A stretch of 64,000 nt of DNA from Halichoerus grypus (lineage: Eukaryota; Chordata; Mammalia; Carnivora; Phocidae). Location: assembly GCF_964656455.1 (NCBI RefSeq), contig NC_135726.1:30285930-30349929 (forward strand), in the 5' to 3' direction. Shown here in pieces: positions 12,285-22,940 of this stretch (position 1 is its first letter; each line of letters starts with the position of its first letter). Under the pieces are notes generated by a model. It was not told the DNA's origin and searched no databases. It worked only from the letters and a program-made list of their open reading frames with translations. Both the position numbers and the translations under genes were made by a program.

Positions 12285-12400
12285 TCGGTGCTTCTCACTG
12301 ATATGTGTGTATATGGTTGGAGAAGCACCCATCAGAATCGCCTTTAAAACTTGATGGGATAAAGTATTAGAAGTGGAAGTCTGTGAACTGGGAAGAGCAC
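12285..12400. mobile_element. weak MER5-like remnant
   Basis: GGTGCTTCTCACTGATATG at the left followed by CATCAGAATCGCCTTTAAAA recalls the head of a MER5-type element. The rest is too diverged to place. Confidence 0.25.
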
Positions 12401-12463
12401 CAGGACAAATTTTTTTCTGGTAACTCCTCTAGCTTTAGAGTGAATTTAAGAAATTATTGAAAG

Positions 12464-12552
12464 GGGTGCCTTGCTGGCTCAGTTGGTAGAGCATGCAACT
12501 CTCCGATCTCAGGGTCATTAGTTCAAACCCCATGTTTGGTACAGATCTTACT

Positions 12553-12601
<49 letters not shown>

Positions 12602-12609
12602 AACAATAA
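12464..12609 (+). mobile_element. short SINEC (older subtype) with (TAAA)n tail
   Basis: Reads GGGGTGCCTTGCTGGCTCAG, GTTCAAACCCCATGTTTGG, then ACTTAAAAATAAATAAA. This is the short tRNA-like subtype without the CT-rich middle. The (TAAA)n microsatellite tail is 12553-12603. Confidence 0.85.
12553..12603. repeat. (TAAA)n microsatellite in a SINE tail
   Basis: About twelve uninterrupted AAAT-type units grown from the A-rich tail of the first tandem SINEC. Likely length-polymorphic. Confidence 0.95.
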
Positions 12610-12736
12610 AAGGGGCACCTGGCTGGCTCAGTCAGTAGAGCATGCATCTCTTGATCTCAGGGTTATGAGTTTGAGCCCCATGTTGGGTGTAGAAATTACT
12701 TAGAAAATCTTAAAGAAATAAATAAAAATAAAAAAT
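12610..12736 (+). mobile_element. second short SINEC in tandem
   Basis: Reads GGGGCACCTGGCTGGCTCAG, GTTTGAGCCCCATGTTGGG, then a TAAATAAAAATAAAA tail. It lies directly behind the A-rich tail of the preceding SINEC. AAATTATTGAA occurs before the first element (about 12451) and after this one (about 12732), so the pair shares one outer target duplication. Confidence 0.85.
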
Positions 12737-14590
12737 TATTGAAGTATAGCATACTCGCAGAAAAATGCACAAATATGAGCATAAAGCTTGATGACTAACA
12801 CAAAGTCAAATACCCAACCACCAGCTGGGTGAAGAAATAGAACACTACCATCAACCCAGATGCCCCACTTGTTTTTCCTACTGGTCACTGCCCTTGCTTT
12901 GTCCCCAAAGGGAACAACTATCTTCATGTCTAGCATCATGAATTAGTTTTCTCTGTTTTTTGAACTTAATATAAATGGAATCATACAGTATACACTTCTT
13001 TGGGTCTGGATTTTTCCATTTCATGTTATGTTTGTGAAACTCATCTGTGATGTTGCAGGTAGAAGTAGTTTATATTTTCCTTTTTGTATAGTATTTCATT
13101 TTATGAATATACAATACTTTGTCTATTCTTTTGTTTCCAAACGTTGGCAATTACAAATAATGCTACTATGGACATTCTTGGATGTAATTTTTGGTGTATG
13201 TATGTACTCATTTATGTTGGGAATATACCTCTGAGTGGTCTTCCTGGATCATAGGATATGTGCATGTCCAATTCTATATGCACTATCAGTGAGTTTTTAA
13301 AGTGGCTTTTACCAGTTGATAATTCTACCAGCAGTATGAGAATTGCAGTTGCTCCTTAGCCTCACCTCACTGGGTATTAACAGTCTTTCTCATTTCTGCT
13401 ATTCTGTTGAATACGCAATGATAAGTACTTGTAGCTTCACTGTGCATTTCCCCAGTGACTAATAAGGTTCAACATTTCTCCATGTGTTTATTGGCCATTT
13501 GGATACCCTCTTTGTGAAGTACCTGTTTAAATCTTTTCCCACTTTCCTATTATTTTTCTTATCCATTTGTAGGAATTTACATATAATCTGGATATGACTC
13601 TTAGTTTTAGTATTTCAAATTCATTCATCACTCTGTGATTTGCTTTTCAACTCTCTTAAGGATGTCTTCTAATGCAGATCAATTTCTTTATTTTCATGCA
13701 GTCCAGAGTACCAATCTTTTCTTTTATAGTGTTTATAATGTCATGTTAAGAAAGACTATCCCCAAAGCATTAAGACATTTGCCAAATTATATTCTGAAAA
13801 CTCTATTATTTTACCTTTAAATGCACATCTACAATCCACTTTGGATAGGATGAGGAATAATCGAAGATTCTTTTTTTTCTTCATATGATTTTTTTTCAGT
13901 GGGGAGGGGCAGAGCGTGAGGGAGAGAGAGAATCTTAAGCAGGCTCCTTACCCAGCAGGGCTTGATCTCACATCCCTGAGATCATGACCTGAGTCAGAAT
14001 CAAAAGTCGAACACTTAACTGATTCAGCCACCCAGACGCCCTTTTCATATGAATTTTAAGGGTTCAGAACCATTTTCTGAAAGACCATTCTTTTGCACTG
14101 CTCTACAGTGTAATCTTTTTCATAAAATTCATGTCCAAAGGTGTGTGGGTCTCCTTTAATCTATTCTTGCATTAATACCACACTATATTCATTACTATAG
14201 CTTTATAATAAGGCTTATTCCGGATGGTATAGCTTGTTCAACTTGTTCTTTTTCAAGATGGTCTTGCTATTCTTGGATGTCCTCATTTTAATAAATATTT
14301 TGAATCAACTTGTGAGTTTCTTCAAAAAAAAAATTCTGCTGAAGTTTTGATTGGTATTGCATTTGTTCTGCACAGAAATTTGGGGAGAGTAGATGTCTTT
14401 GCAATGTTGTACCATTGTTTTTAGAGTTTCTTTTTAAAATTTTAGGTTGGTGGTTATTTTCTTTCTCCACTTTGAATATATTATTCCATTGTATAATGAG
14501 TTCCATCATTTCATTTAAAAGTCATTTGCAATTCTAATTGTTATGTCTTTAAAGGAAGAATGTTTCCTTTCAGGATTTTTTTGTTTTACT
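12737..14590 (-). mobile_element. old antisense L1 (3' part, ORF2 region)
   Basis: Reads as antisense L1: AAATGGAATCATACAGTATA, AATGCTACTATGGACATTCT, CATTTGGATACCCTCTTTGT, TATTCATTACTATAGCTTTA and GATTGGTATTGCATTTGTTC follow the order of L1M-type elements. It is interrupted by the SINEC at 13888-14042. Many substitutions show it is old and inactive. Confidence 0.8.
13888..14042 (-). mobile_element. SINEC, antisense, inside an L1
   Basis: Starts in a T-run, passes GGGGAGGGGCAGAGCGTGAG and ends AGCCACCCAGACGCCC. TTCATATGA/TTCATATGAA copies flank it. It splits the surrounding antisense L1. Confidence 0.85.
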
Positions 14591-14609
14591 ATAATGTGTT
14601 AAGTATTAT

Positions 14610-14835
14610 TTCTTTTTTTTTTTTTAAGATTTTATTTATTTATTTTGTTGAGAGAGAGCATGAGCAGGGGTTGGGCCAAAGGGGGTGGGGCAGAGGGAGA
14701 GGGAGAGAGAATCTCAGGCAGACTCTGTGCTCAGCGTGGAGCCTGATGCGGGGCTCAATCTCACAATCCTGAGATCATGACCTAAGCCAAAACCAAGAGT
14801 CTGATGTTTAACCGACTGAGCCACCCAGGCACACC
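14610..14835 (-). mobile_element. SINEC, antisense
   Basis: Poly-T, AAGATTTTATTTATTTATTT, a purine-rich middle, ending GAGCCACCCAGGCACACC. A GTGTTA(AG)TATT-like duplication flanks it imperfectly. Confidence 0.88.
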
Positions 14836-14978
14836 AGTGTTATTCCTTTATATTTATCTTGTTTGAGATTCAAAGTCCTTCTTGGATCTGTGGATTGAAG
14901 CCTTTAATTTGTTTTGGAAATTTTTCAGCCATTGTTTTTTCATGTATTTTTCTGCCCCATTTGCTTTCTCCTCTTCTT

Positions 14979-15184
14979 CTTTTTTTTTTTTTTTTAAAGA
15001 TTTTATTTATTTATTTGACAGAGAGAGACACAGCGAGAGAGGGAACACAAGCAGGGGGAGCGGGAGAGGGAGGAGCAGGCTTCCCGCTGAGCAGGGAGCC
15101 CGATGTGGGGCTCGATCCCAGGACCCTGGGATCATGACCTGAGCCAAAGGCAGACGCTTAACGACTGAGCCACCCAGGCGCCCC
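14979..15184 (-). mobile_element. young SINEC, antisense
   Basis: Full poly-T end, ATTTATTTATTTGACAGAGA, GGGGCTCGATCCCAGGACCC and a perfect GAGCCACCCAGGCGCCCC end. CTCCT-TTCTTTT-like flanks resemble a short duplication. Low divergence suggests a recent insertion. Confidence 0.92.
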
Positions 15185-15307
15185 TCTCCTTTTCTTTTGA
15201 GAGTCCAGTTACATATCTTTCTAGAAAAACCATATCCATATGACCACTAGGCTGAACTGCATTCATCCTTTTTCCCTTCTCTCTTTGCTTTAGCTCACGT
15301 ATTTTCT

Positions 15308-15425
15308 TTTCTTTTTCTTTTAAGATTTTTATTTTTAAGTAAATTCTACACCCAATGTGGGTTTCGAACCCACAACCCCAAGATCAAGAGTGTCACACTC
15401 CACTGACTGAACCAGCCAGGCCCCC
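15308..15425 (-). mobile_element. short older SINEC, antisense
   Basis: Lacks the CT-rich middle: AAGATTTTTATTTTTAAGT, then TTTCGAACCCACAACCCC, ending CCAGCCAGGCCCCC. CTTTAGCTCA is duplicated at about 15288 and 15428. Confidence 0.82.
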
Positions 15426-15774
15426 ACTTTAGCTCAGCTGTTTTCTTCTAAATAGCTCCCCGTTCTCTGTGGCTAATCTACTGTCAAAATGATTTGATTT
15501 GAGCTACTGTCAAAATTAATGATTTATTAATATCAATGATTTTTCAGTGATAGAATTTCCATTTCATTTTTTATAGTTTTTGGTTTTCTGCTGAAATTCC
15601 CCATATTGCAAGACTATTTTTTAATGTATTAATCATGGATATTTTAAAATCCAAGTCTAATAAGCTCAATACCTGGACACCCTTTAAATGTGCCTCTTTC
15701 AACGATTTTTTCAATCATGTAGTTTTGTTTCCTAAAGTGACTGCTAGTTTAGAATTAGGTGCCAGGTATCATAA

Positions 15775-16100
15775 GTTGACCTTTGAGCAAAGTAGCAGTT
15801 AGGAGCACCAACCCCATGCAGTTAAAACACCATGTATAACATTTGACTCCCCCAAAACGTAAGTGCTAACAGCCTACTACTGGCCAGGGGCCTTAATGAT
15901 AACATAAAGGCAATTAACACGTATTTTTATGTTATATGTATTCTATATTGTATTCTTATAATAAAATAAGCTAGAGAAAAGAAAATGTTATTAAGAAAAT
16001 CCTAAGGAAGAGAAAATACATTTACATTGTACTGTATTTATTGAAAAAAAATCCACAGATAAGTGGACCCACACAGTTCAAACCTGTGTTGTACATATAT
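15775..16100. mobile_element. Tigger-type (TcMar) non-autonomous DNA transposon
   Basis: The ends read GTTGACCTTTGAGCAAAG and CAGTTCAAACCTGTGTTGTA, a decayed inverted pair based on TTGACCCTTGAACAA. Between them are the known internal tracts ATAACATTTGACTCCCCCAA, TAAGCTAGAGAAAAGAAAAT and CCACAGATAAGTGGACCCA. The length of about 325 bp and these tracts fit a Tigger-derived MITE; the exact family name is not certain. Confidence 0.65.
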
Positions 16101-16807
16101 AAGACAATTAAGATCATTTGAGGCTCTGGGTAACTTTATTCTCTTACAAAGAAGACTTGCTTTTATTTCTGGCAATCAGGGTAGAGGCAAATCACCTAAT
16201 CCTATCAGAGATTGAGTTTATTCAAAACTGGACTTCACCCTTTGTGAGGGTTGGTTTATTTCTGGTTCACAGCCACTTCTAGAGTACGGCCTTCATGGAT
16301 GCCAACGGAAATCCTGGCATGCGTATCATGGCCTCTTTACTGGGTTCTGAATTCCCATTTTCCCCCTTAGTCTGGTAAGACTGCCAGAAGCATTGCTCAG
16401 CTTCTCTGTCCTCAGCTACTGCTTGTGAACCAGATAAAGGCCTTGAGGGGGAAAGCAGGATGAATACTGAGCTCACGGTTTTGTACTTGCCTTTTCTCAA
16501 GAATCTTAGCCCCTCAAGTCCTTGTGGCCTTAGTAGCTCTCTGATGCCTCAAACCTAATCAAATACTTTGGTTTTTCTAGTTGTCTTTGGCTGATGAAAT
16601 GGCATATGGCAAATAAGTCTACCATCATAGGCTCTAGGATATATAGTTACATGAGAAAAGAGAGTTAAGAAGAATATGGGTGTGATCCTATATTCATTAA
16701 AATGAAATATTGATAAATTATTAGAATATGCATAGAAATATAACCTGAGAAAAGAGTAGTCACCTAACTATTTACATGGGTTACATATCATGCAATATTT
16801 CATTTTC

Positions 16808-17003
16808 TTTTCTTTTTTAAAGATTTTATTTATTTATTTGACAAAAAGAAAGAGAGAGCAGAAGCAGGGGGAAAGGCAGAGGGAGAGGGAGAAGCAGGCT
16901 CTCCGCTGAGCAGGGAGCCCGATGCAGGGCTTGATCCCAGGACCCTGGGATCATGACCTGAGCCAAAGGCAGATGCTTAACCAACTGAGCCACCCAGGTG
17001 CCC
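16808..17003 (-). mobile_element. SINEC, antisense
   Basis: Starts TTTTTTAAAGATTTTATTTA and ends GAGCCACCCAGGTGCCC. Target copies CAATATTTCATTTTCT and CAATATTTAATTTTCT lie on either side. Confidence 0.92.
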
Positions 17004-17639
17004 AATATTTAATTTTCTACACAACATATTTTTATAATGTTTGGACTTCAGTTTTCAATAAGGATATATTCATATATAAGAGGAAAGTAATAAGGTCATT
17101 TCAAAAAATTAAAGAAATAGAAATGGCATAATAGATACAGCAGCTGGAAAGTGAGCTTGTCTTTATTTTTGTTCCCTAATTTGGGAAAGCTGAGCTTACA
17201 GAATATCCAGCTATAGAGAGAGAGAGATCATAGTTAAACTCACACTGTATTTTACAGTAGTTTCCCCTTGTTAAGCTACATTATGAAGGGGTTTCTTAGT
17301 TCAAGGATTTTCCAGGTTGATGAGTTACCTGTGGGAACCTGAAATTACTTACTGGGTCTTGTTATCTACTTGATCTGCAAATAAAAGGGAAACCAAAATT
17401 ATAGGAACCCTCCAATTAGGAAAACATTTACTTAACCAAACTAACTTTAGCATACAACTAATTAAAAAGGATTTTCTTCTTGGGAAGAGAAGACACAGGT
17501 TTATAGACTGCTACAATTTATAAAAGGGCTCAGTTTGAAAACTCCATACCATTGTTTTGCAGGTGAACACTGAACTCCAAATTTGGAAATTAATACTAAT
17601 CTGAGCTAACTTTCATCCTATTCATTCTACCTGAGTTTC
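17004..17639. other. intergenic AT-rich sequence, nothing recognised
   Basis: No repeat, gene or RNA feature could be supported here. Confidence 0.5.
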
Positions 17640-17965
17640 TAGTCTTTCATGATCATTTTGAGTCTGAATTTTGTCTCCAACTATATTAAGGAATGTTTCC
17701 ATCATTTTGTCAATTGAAAATTCAGTTGGCATGTCTTCGATGTCCTAATCTAAGTTATTTATTAAAATGTTGGAAAACTTTTAAAAAATCAGAATCAAGG
17801 GCAGAATAAAGTGAGACGTTACTAAAGGCTTCTCTGTGGGTTGTCAATAATAAATCAACACCCTTTGTGTATGATTGTTCAATCTACTTCAAATCCATCT
17901 GACTGTAGTAGAAACTTATCCATATTTTCTTCATTCCACTAGCGCTGCCAAATATTTCATTCCCA
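17640..17965. repeat. probable ancient CR1/L3 LINE remnant
   Basis: TTTTGAGTCTGAATTTTGTC, CTAATCTAAGTTATTTATTA, AAAATGTTGGAAAAC and TTCAAATCCATCTGACTGTA echo the same CR1/L3-type element as 3480-4290. Confidence 0.4.
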
Positions 17966-18116
17966 TTCAAATCTTCTCCTTGGTGAACTGACTTAGTCAT
18001 AGACCCTAAGAGCTAGCCCCTAGGTAGCTGGCTGCATTAGGTTGGACCAAGGGTGAACTAAGTGGGCCAATCAGATTTTCTCTCTCAAGAGCTTAGTAAA
18101 GACTTGATAAGGGATT

Positions 18117-18295
18117 AGATCTTAAGAGTTCTCATCACAAGAGATAAATTGTAACTATGTGAGGTGATGTATGGCAACTAAACTTATTGTGGTCATCATT
18201 TTGCAATATAGACATAGATCAAATCATGCTATTGTGTACCTCATACAACTTACACAATGTTATATGTCAGTGATATCTAAAGAAAACTTGGAGAA
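18117..18295 (+). mobile_element. old L1 3' UTR end
   Basis: TTAAGAGTTCTCATCACAAG, GGTGATGTATGGCAACTAAA, TTTTGCAATATAGACATAGA and AATGTTATATGTCAGTGATA follow the common ending of L1M elements. Confidence 0.65.
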
Positions 18296-18654
18296 AACGA
18301 AAAGAGAAATAAAACATGAAGCCTGAGTCTGTTAGCTGTAGGGAGCTAAACAGGAGGGTCATGTGACTTAGGGGCTGAGGCCAACATCGTGGGGCATCAT
18401 GATGGGCCGTGTACTCGCAGCAGAGTCGGGGCTGATCTGTAGGGAGAAAGAAAGAACCAAAGCAAACATGCTGAGAGAAACAGAAATATGAAACCAGAAA
18501 GAGGGAAAAAGATGAAGAGAGTAGCTCTCTGTTGGCTTCCCAGTTCCCATGAGGTGTCTAACTTCATAACCTGCACTTTGATTCTGTGAGTTTTTCTGTA
18601 GTTTTAAAATTAACTCCCTTTTTGGCTTGAGCAACTGTTTTAATTTTGTTCCCT

Positions 18655-18992
18655 CCAAAAGTCATATGTCGAAACCCTAACCTCAGGATCTCAGGATGTG
18701 ACTGTATTTGGAGATGTTGAAGTTAAAATGAGGCTATTGGAGTGGCCCCTATCCCAATCGTACGGGTGTCCTTACAAAAAGATTAGGACAGAGAGAGAAA
18801 GCCAAGATGCATGAGGCCAGAGGGGCAACCATGAGAAGAGGCAGCAAGAAGGTGGTCTTGGGAGAAACCATACTTGCTAGCACCCTGATCTGGGGCTTCT
18901 ACCTTGCAGAACTGTGCGAAAATACATTTCTGGTGTTTAAGCATCCTGTCTGTGGTATATTTGTTGCATGGCAGCCCTGGCAAACGAATACA
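18655..18992 (+). mobile_element. MaLR-like LTR fossil
   Basis: AGTCATATGTCGAAACCCTA, GTGACTGTATTTGGAGATGT, GGTGTCCTTACAAAAAGATT, CATGAGAAGAGGCAGCAAGA, CTTGCAGAACTGTGCGAAAA and TTGTTGCATGGCAGCCCTGG follow the usual order of a solo LTR of the MaLR type. No coding part remains. Confidence 0.55.
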
Positions 18993-19002
18993 GCAAGTTC
19001 AA

Positions 19003-20024
19003 GTGGGTTTCAGTGCTTTTAATTGTATAAACAGAAGACTTGGGCTTAATTGGATTCAAGGATAAGCACATGTATTGTTTCACATAACTAGAAATCAGGA
19101 GGAAAAGAGCTCTAGGGTTGGTTAATTCAGAGACTCATGACGTTGTCAAGGATTTATGTCCTCTGCATGTTTCTGCCTCACCATTCTCTTCTCAGTATGT
19201 CAGCTCTGACCTCAGGCTAGATCCCTTCATGTTGACATGATGGGTGCAACATGGCCAGACATGATATTGTCTGGAAGAAGAAATTATTATGTCTTTTTGA
19301 GTGTTTTTAAGAGCAAGGAAACTCTCCTTAGAAACCCTCCTGCACCCTTGTCCATGCCCCCTGGACCAAAAATGCATCATAGCCAGTGAAAATGGGGCTG
19401 TCACAATAGCATCCACCCTCAGTGAATATGGCCACATGGAGAATGGCGGGACCATATACATCAGAGATAGGGTTACACAAAAAGAAGGGAGAATGAATTT
19501 GGAGAAGGTAACCAACAGTGTCTTCCTGGTTCCTGTTACCAAGATTCCCTAGACAGCCATTGTATGTACAAGATTATCACGGAAAATTTTGACAAATGTG
19601 TAGCTGAAATACAGATATTTTCTTTAATATCACTCCAACAACCAGAGGCCACATGTCACATGGCTTACATTAGAGAGAGATATAAGGTGGTAAAAATCAC
19701 AGGAATCCTGGTCAGATTATAAGAACCATGAATGTTAGGGGGAGGAATTTGAAATTGAAAAACATATAGTAAAGTCTTAAACCGATATGATGCCAAGATA
19801 TTTCAGGAAGATTGATAAACTGCTGAGTGCCAAAAACTATTCGTAGGTGGCTTAACTAAACAGCATACAGAGACCAGACTCCATTTTGGATTCATTCATT
19901 TTCCTTCCACCAATGTCTTCTGGACATATGCCTTGTGGCAGGCTCTGTACTCAGCAACAGCAATCAGAGAATGAGCAAGACAGATATGCTGCCTTTCCGT
20001 GTGTCATTTAAAGTCAGAGGGATC
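19003..20024. other. intergenic sequence, no supported gene
   Basis: Opposed open frames at 19192-19552 (116 and 83 codons) overlap almost fully on both strands and show no recognised domain. The rest is unique. Confidence 0.5.
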
Positions 20025-20360
20025 TGTATCGATCAGGGTGGGCTGGCCGGCAGTAACTAGTAGACATTGACATCTCACGGCTCTATACCACAGAGATACG
20101 TCTTTGTTCGTGTAAATTCTGAGGCTCGGATGGTCCTCCTCCATCTTCTACCTAGGGTATCTGGGCTTCCCGGCCATGAAGGACACCACAGTACAGCAAG
20201 AGAGGTGCGTGGAGAATACGGAGGATGCATACCAGCTCTTAGTTGTCTCAGCCTGGAAGAGACACATGTGTGTTCAGAGTCCATTGGCCAGACCTGGTCA
20301 CCTAATGGCAAGACACATTGAGGAATACGTGGTTGGGGCAGGGGACAGCACATGAACACT
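20025..20360 (-). mobile_element. MaLR-like LTR fossil, antisense
   Basis: GTATCGATCAGGGTGGGCTG at the left and the later GGCCAGACCTGGTCACCTAA, then ACGTGGTTGGGGCAGGGGAC, resemble a reversed LTR. Diverged. Confidence 0.35.
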
Positions 20361-20594
20361 TAGTGTGTCTCTGCCACAGGATTTTATAATAAATACCTCA
20401 AGTAAAGACTCGTTTCTTCTTTACTCACTTACAAAGTTGTACTATGCAAGGATGCTTATAGAAACATCATGTTCATGACAACTTCTGCTTGAGGAGAAAA
20501 AGTAGCATATTAACCTCGCTTTCAGACAGTTGGGTATTAGGGAGACATAAGGAATAACAAGTGAGTACTAAAGCAAGATGACACTTTTATTTCT

Positions 20595-20762
20595 TTGCCC
20601 TGCAGTGATGCAGCGGAAAGAAGAGACCTCAATTTGCATCTCAGCTCCTGTGCACCACTTTTGTGTCCTTAAGCGAGTCATTTAACCTCTGTGAGCCCAC
20701 TTCTTCAACTAAAAAAGAAGGAGAATACGATCTATCTCAGGGAGCTGTCATGAGGATTAAAA
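20595..20762 (+). repeat. MIR
   Basis: GTCCTTAAGCGAGTCATTTA followed by ACCTCTGTGAGCC and TGTCATGAGGATTAAAATT match MIR. The (AT)n tract follows directly. Confidence 0.65.
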
Positions 20763-20768
20763 TTAAAA

Positions 20769-20795
20769 ATATATATATATATATATATATATATA
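20769..20795. repeat. (AT)n microsatellite
   Basis: Uninterrupted AT dinucleotides directly after a MIR. Confidence 0.95.
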
Positions 20796-21154
20796 CCTAT
20801 GCAAATGTCTACATCACACCTCAACTGGCACAGGATATAGACTCAAAATGTTAATGAATCTGCTATAGATGAGTTTACACAAATTGGAGATCAGAGCACC
20901 CCGCCATGTTTTTCATGTCATCCTCCACGTAGCCACCCACATCAAATCTAACTCAGCTGTCTGGCCTCCGAAACTCCACTCGCTTCTCTGCTCTGGCCGT
21001 CTCCTCCCCCCACAACTTCCCAGCATCTTATCTCACCAACCTCTCCAACACTCACTCACTGCTCTGCTAAACAATTTTACTGGTTGTCTGATACTTTTGC
21101 TAAGTCCCTAAAAAACACCAACAACACCAACAACAAACTCTTCCTGTGTCACTG

Positions 21155-21500
21155 ACTGCATTATTGCAAAATACAGGCTGTTTCCTACAGGAGGATCATC
21201 CCTTCAGCCCCATTGGCAGGAGGCTTGGCCATCTGACTGGCTTTGACCAGTGAAGTGAGTGGAAGCTATGCGAGCAGGAACTTGGAAGGTCATGGCATGG
21301 TTCTACTCTATCTTCTTCCTCTGCCACAAGACAGCTTCTGTCCCAGGATGAAAGTGTGGAGCAGAGCTGCAGCTGGTTGGTGGTAGACAGAACTGTGGGT
21401 GAGGACCAGCCTTTTGTGGTGGTAACCCACCAAGGTATTAGGGCTTATTTGTTACTGTAGCATAAACTATCCAAGAAATGGCCAATAAAACCTCATATCC
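21155..21500 (+). mobile_element. MaLR-like LTR fossil
   Basis: GGCTTTGACCAGTGAAGTGA, GGAACTTGGAAGGTCATGGC and the end GGGCTTATTTGTTACTGTAG followed by CATAAACTATCC fit an MLT1-type LTR. Confidence 0.45.
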
Positions 21501-22729
21501 CCACCACCCATATGACCTCTTCTCTTTAATAACTGTCTTTGAAAGCTCTCTCCTCCTTGGGCACTTTTTCATCCCTCTTGCCTCCCCTTAATACTTTCAA
21601 CTTTCAACTGTCTACTCCAGGAAGCATCCCCCAATCATCCTGATCATCAACAATCTCTCCCTTCTCTAAGCAACACCTCAACATGTTATCCATAATACCT
21701 GTAAATAAATCGTAAGTAAATGTTTGTAAATAAATATTTGCTGACACCATCGGGGAGGGGATGGTTCTCCTATGACACCGATGAAAAAATTTCATTATTA
21801 TAATACTTTCCCTGTGTCTCAAAATCTTCAGGGTGGACAGTGATCATGCTTCCCCCCCGCCCCCATTTCTAGAACCTGAGCACCACATACTCACAAAGGC
21901 AGAGTGATAATTTGTTGAACAGTAAGTGACGTGAGTTTCAGTTTTGGGTAAGATGGAGTAATCACAGGCTACCCTATGTCTCCCCCTGAAAGCAGCTGTA
22001 ACACCTGGTACCTGAAGCACACAGTGGGAAAGCATTTGGTGATGTTTCTAGATTATGAGAGCTTAGTGTTTCAGTGAAAGGATAACTGACGTGTGGCTTT
22101 GGGTTGCAGAATGGGTTTCTTTAGACCAATTAAATGCAAAAGCTTCCTTTTCTGGGCCTGAGAATTGGGCCAGTTAACATCTGTTAACCAGAAGGTCGGA
22201 CCTGTCGTGGCTATAATTTTGTTGTTGTGTGCGTATGTGAGTGACCAACGAGGCTTGGTAGTGATCTCTCCAGATTTATGGCCGCAGCACCCCCAGTGAA
22301 AGGTGGGGAGAGGCACAGGACGAAGGACCCCATGGCATCAGAAGGAAAAGAAAAGGTGAGGAGGGATGGTCAATAATAGGGTAATGTTTGTACAACAGTC
22401 TGCATAACTCGTGAAACTGGCTTCACGAGGAACAGTAGAGAGTCCTTGAGAAAAGAGTTCCTGGGGAAAAATAAAACAGCTGAAGACCTAGTAGCACTGG
22501 ACAGATAGGACATTAAATAAACAACTTGAGGAGGAAAAACAACCAAATTTAGATTTCCATTTAAGGACTAGAAGAATCCAGGTCACTCGTGGAGTGCATT
22601 GTGGGTGAATGAAGGAGGGATCCAAGAGGGGAGAAAGAAGGCAGCAGCTTTAGGATCAGCCACACAAGTTAAGGGGTGTCACTTGCGACCAGTGATTCTA
22701 CCTGAAGATGTTTCGATCAGGTACTGTTT

Positions 22730-22940
22730 CTTTTTTTTTTTTTTTTTAAGATTCTATTTATTTATTTGACAGAGAGAGAGAGAGGGAGAGCGAGCACATG
22801 CAGAGAGAGTGGGAGAGGGAGAAGCAGACTCCCCACTGAGCAGGGAGCCCGACAGGGGGCTCGATCCCAGGACCCTGGGATCATGACCTGACCTGAGCCA
22901 AAGGAAGACACTTAACTGACTGAGCCCCCCCAGGAGCCCC
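22730..22940 (-). mobile_element. SINEC, antisense
   Basis: Poly-T, AAGATTCTATTTATTTATTT, GGGGCTCGATCCCAGGACCC, ending GAGCCCCCCCAGGAGCCCC. A small duplication (GACCTGACCTGAGCC) sits within the tRNA-like part. This is the last SINEC before a gap of almost 16 kb. Confidence 0.9.

Larger units (their letters stand above)
14836..15770 (-). mobile_element. further antisense L1-like sequence, split by SINECs
   Basis: TTGAGATTCAAAGTCCTTCT, ATTTTTCAGCCATTGTTTTT and (after the SINECs) TTCAGTGATAGAATTTCCAT and TTTTAAAATCCAAGTCTAAT resemble upstream parts of old L1 elements read antisense. It may belong to the same insertion as 12737-14590. Confidence 0.5.

Noticed and set aside
12464..12736. tRNA-Lys-like sequences with A- and B-box resemblance
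   Set aside because: These belong to SINEC elements, with A-rich tails and target duplications; not tRNA genes.
18400..18660. Minus-strand 96-codon frame near an L1 3' end
   Set aside because: No homology recognised; adjacent to repeat-derived sequence.
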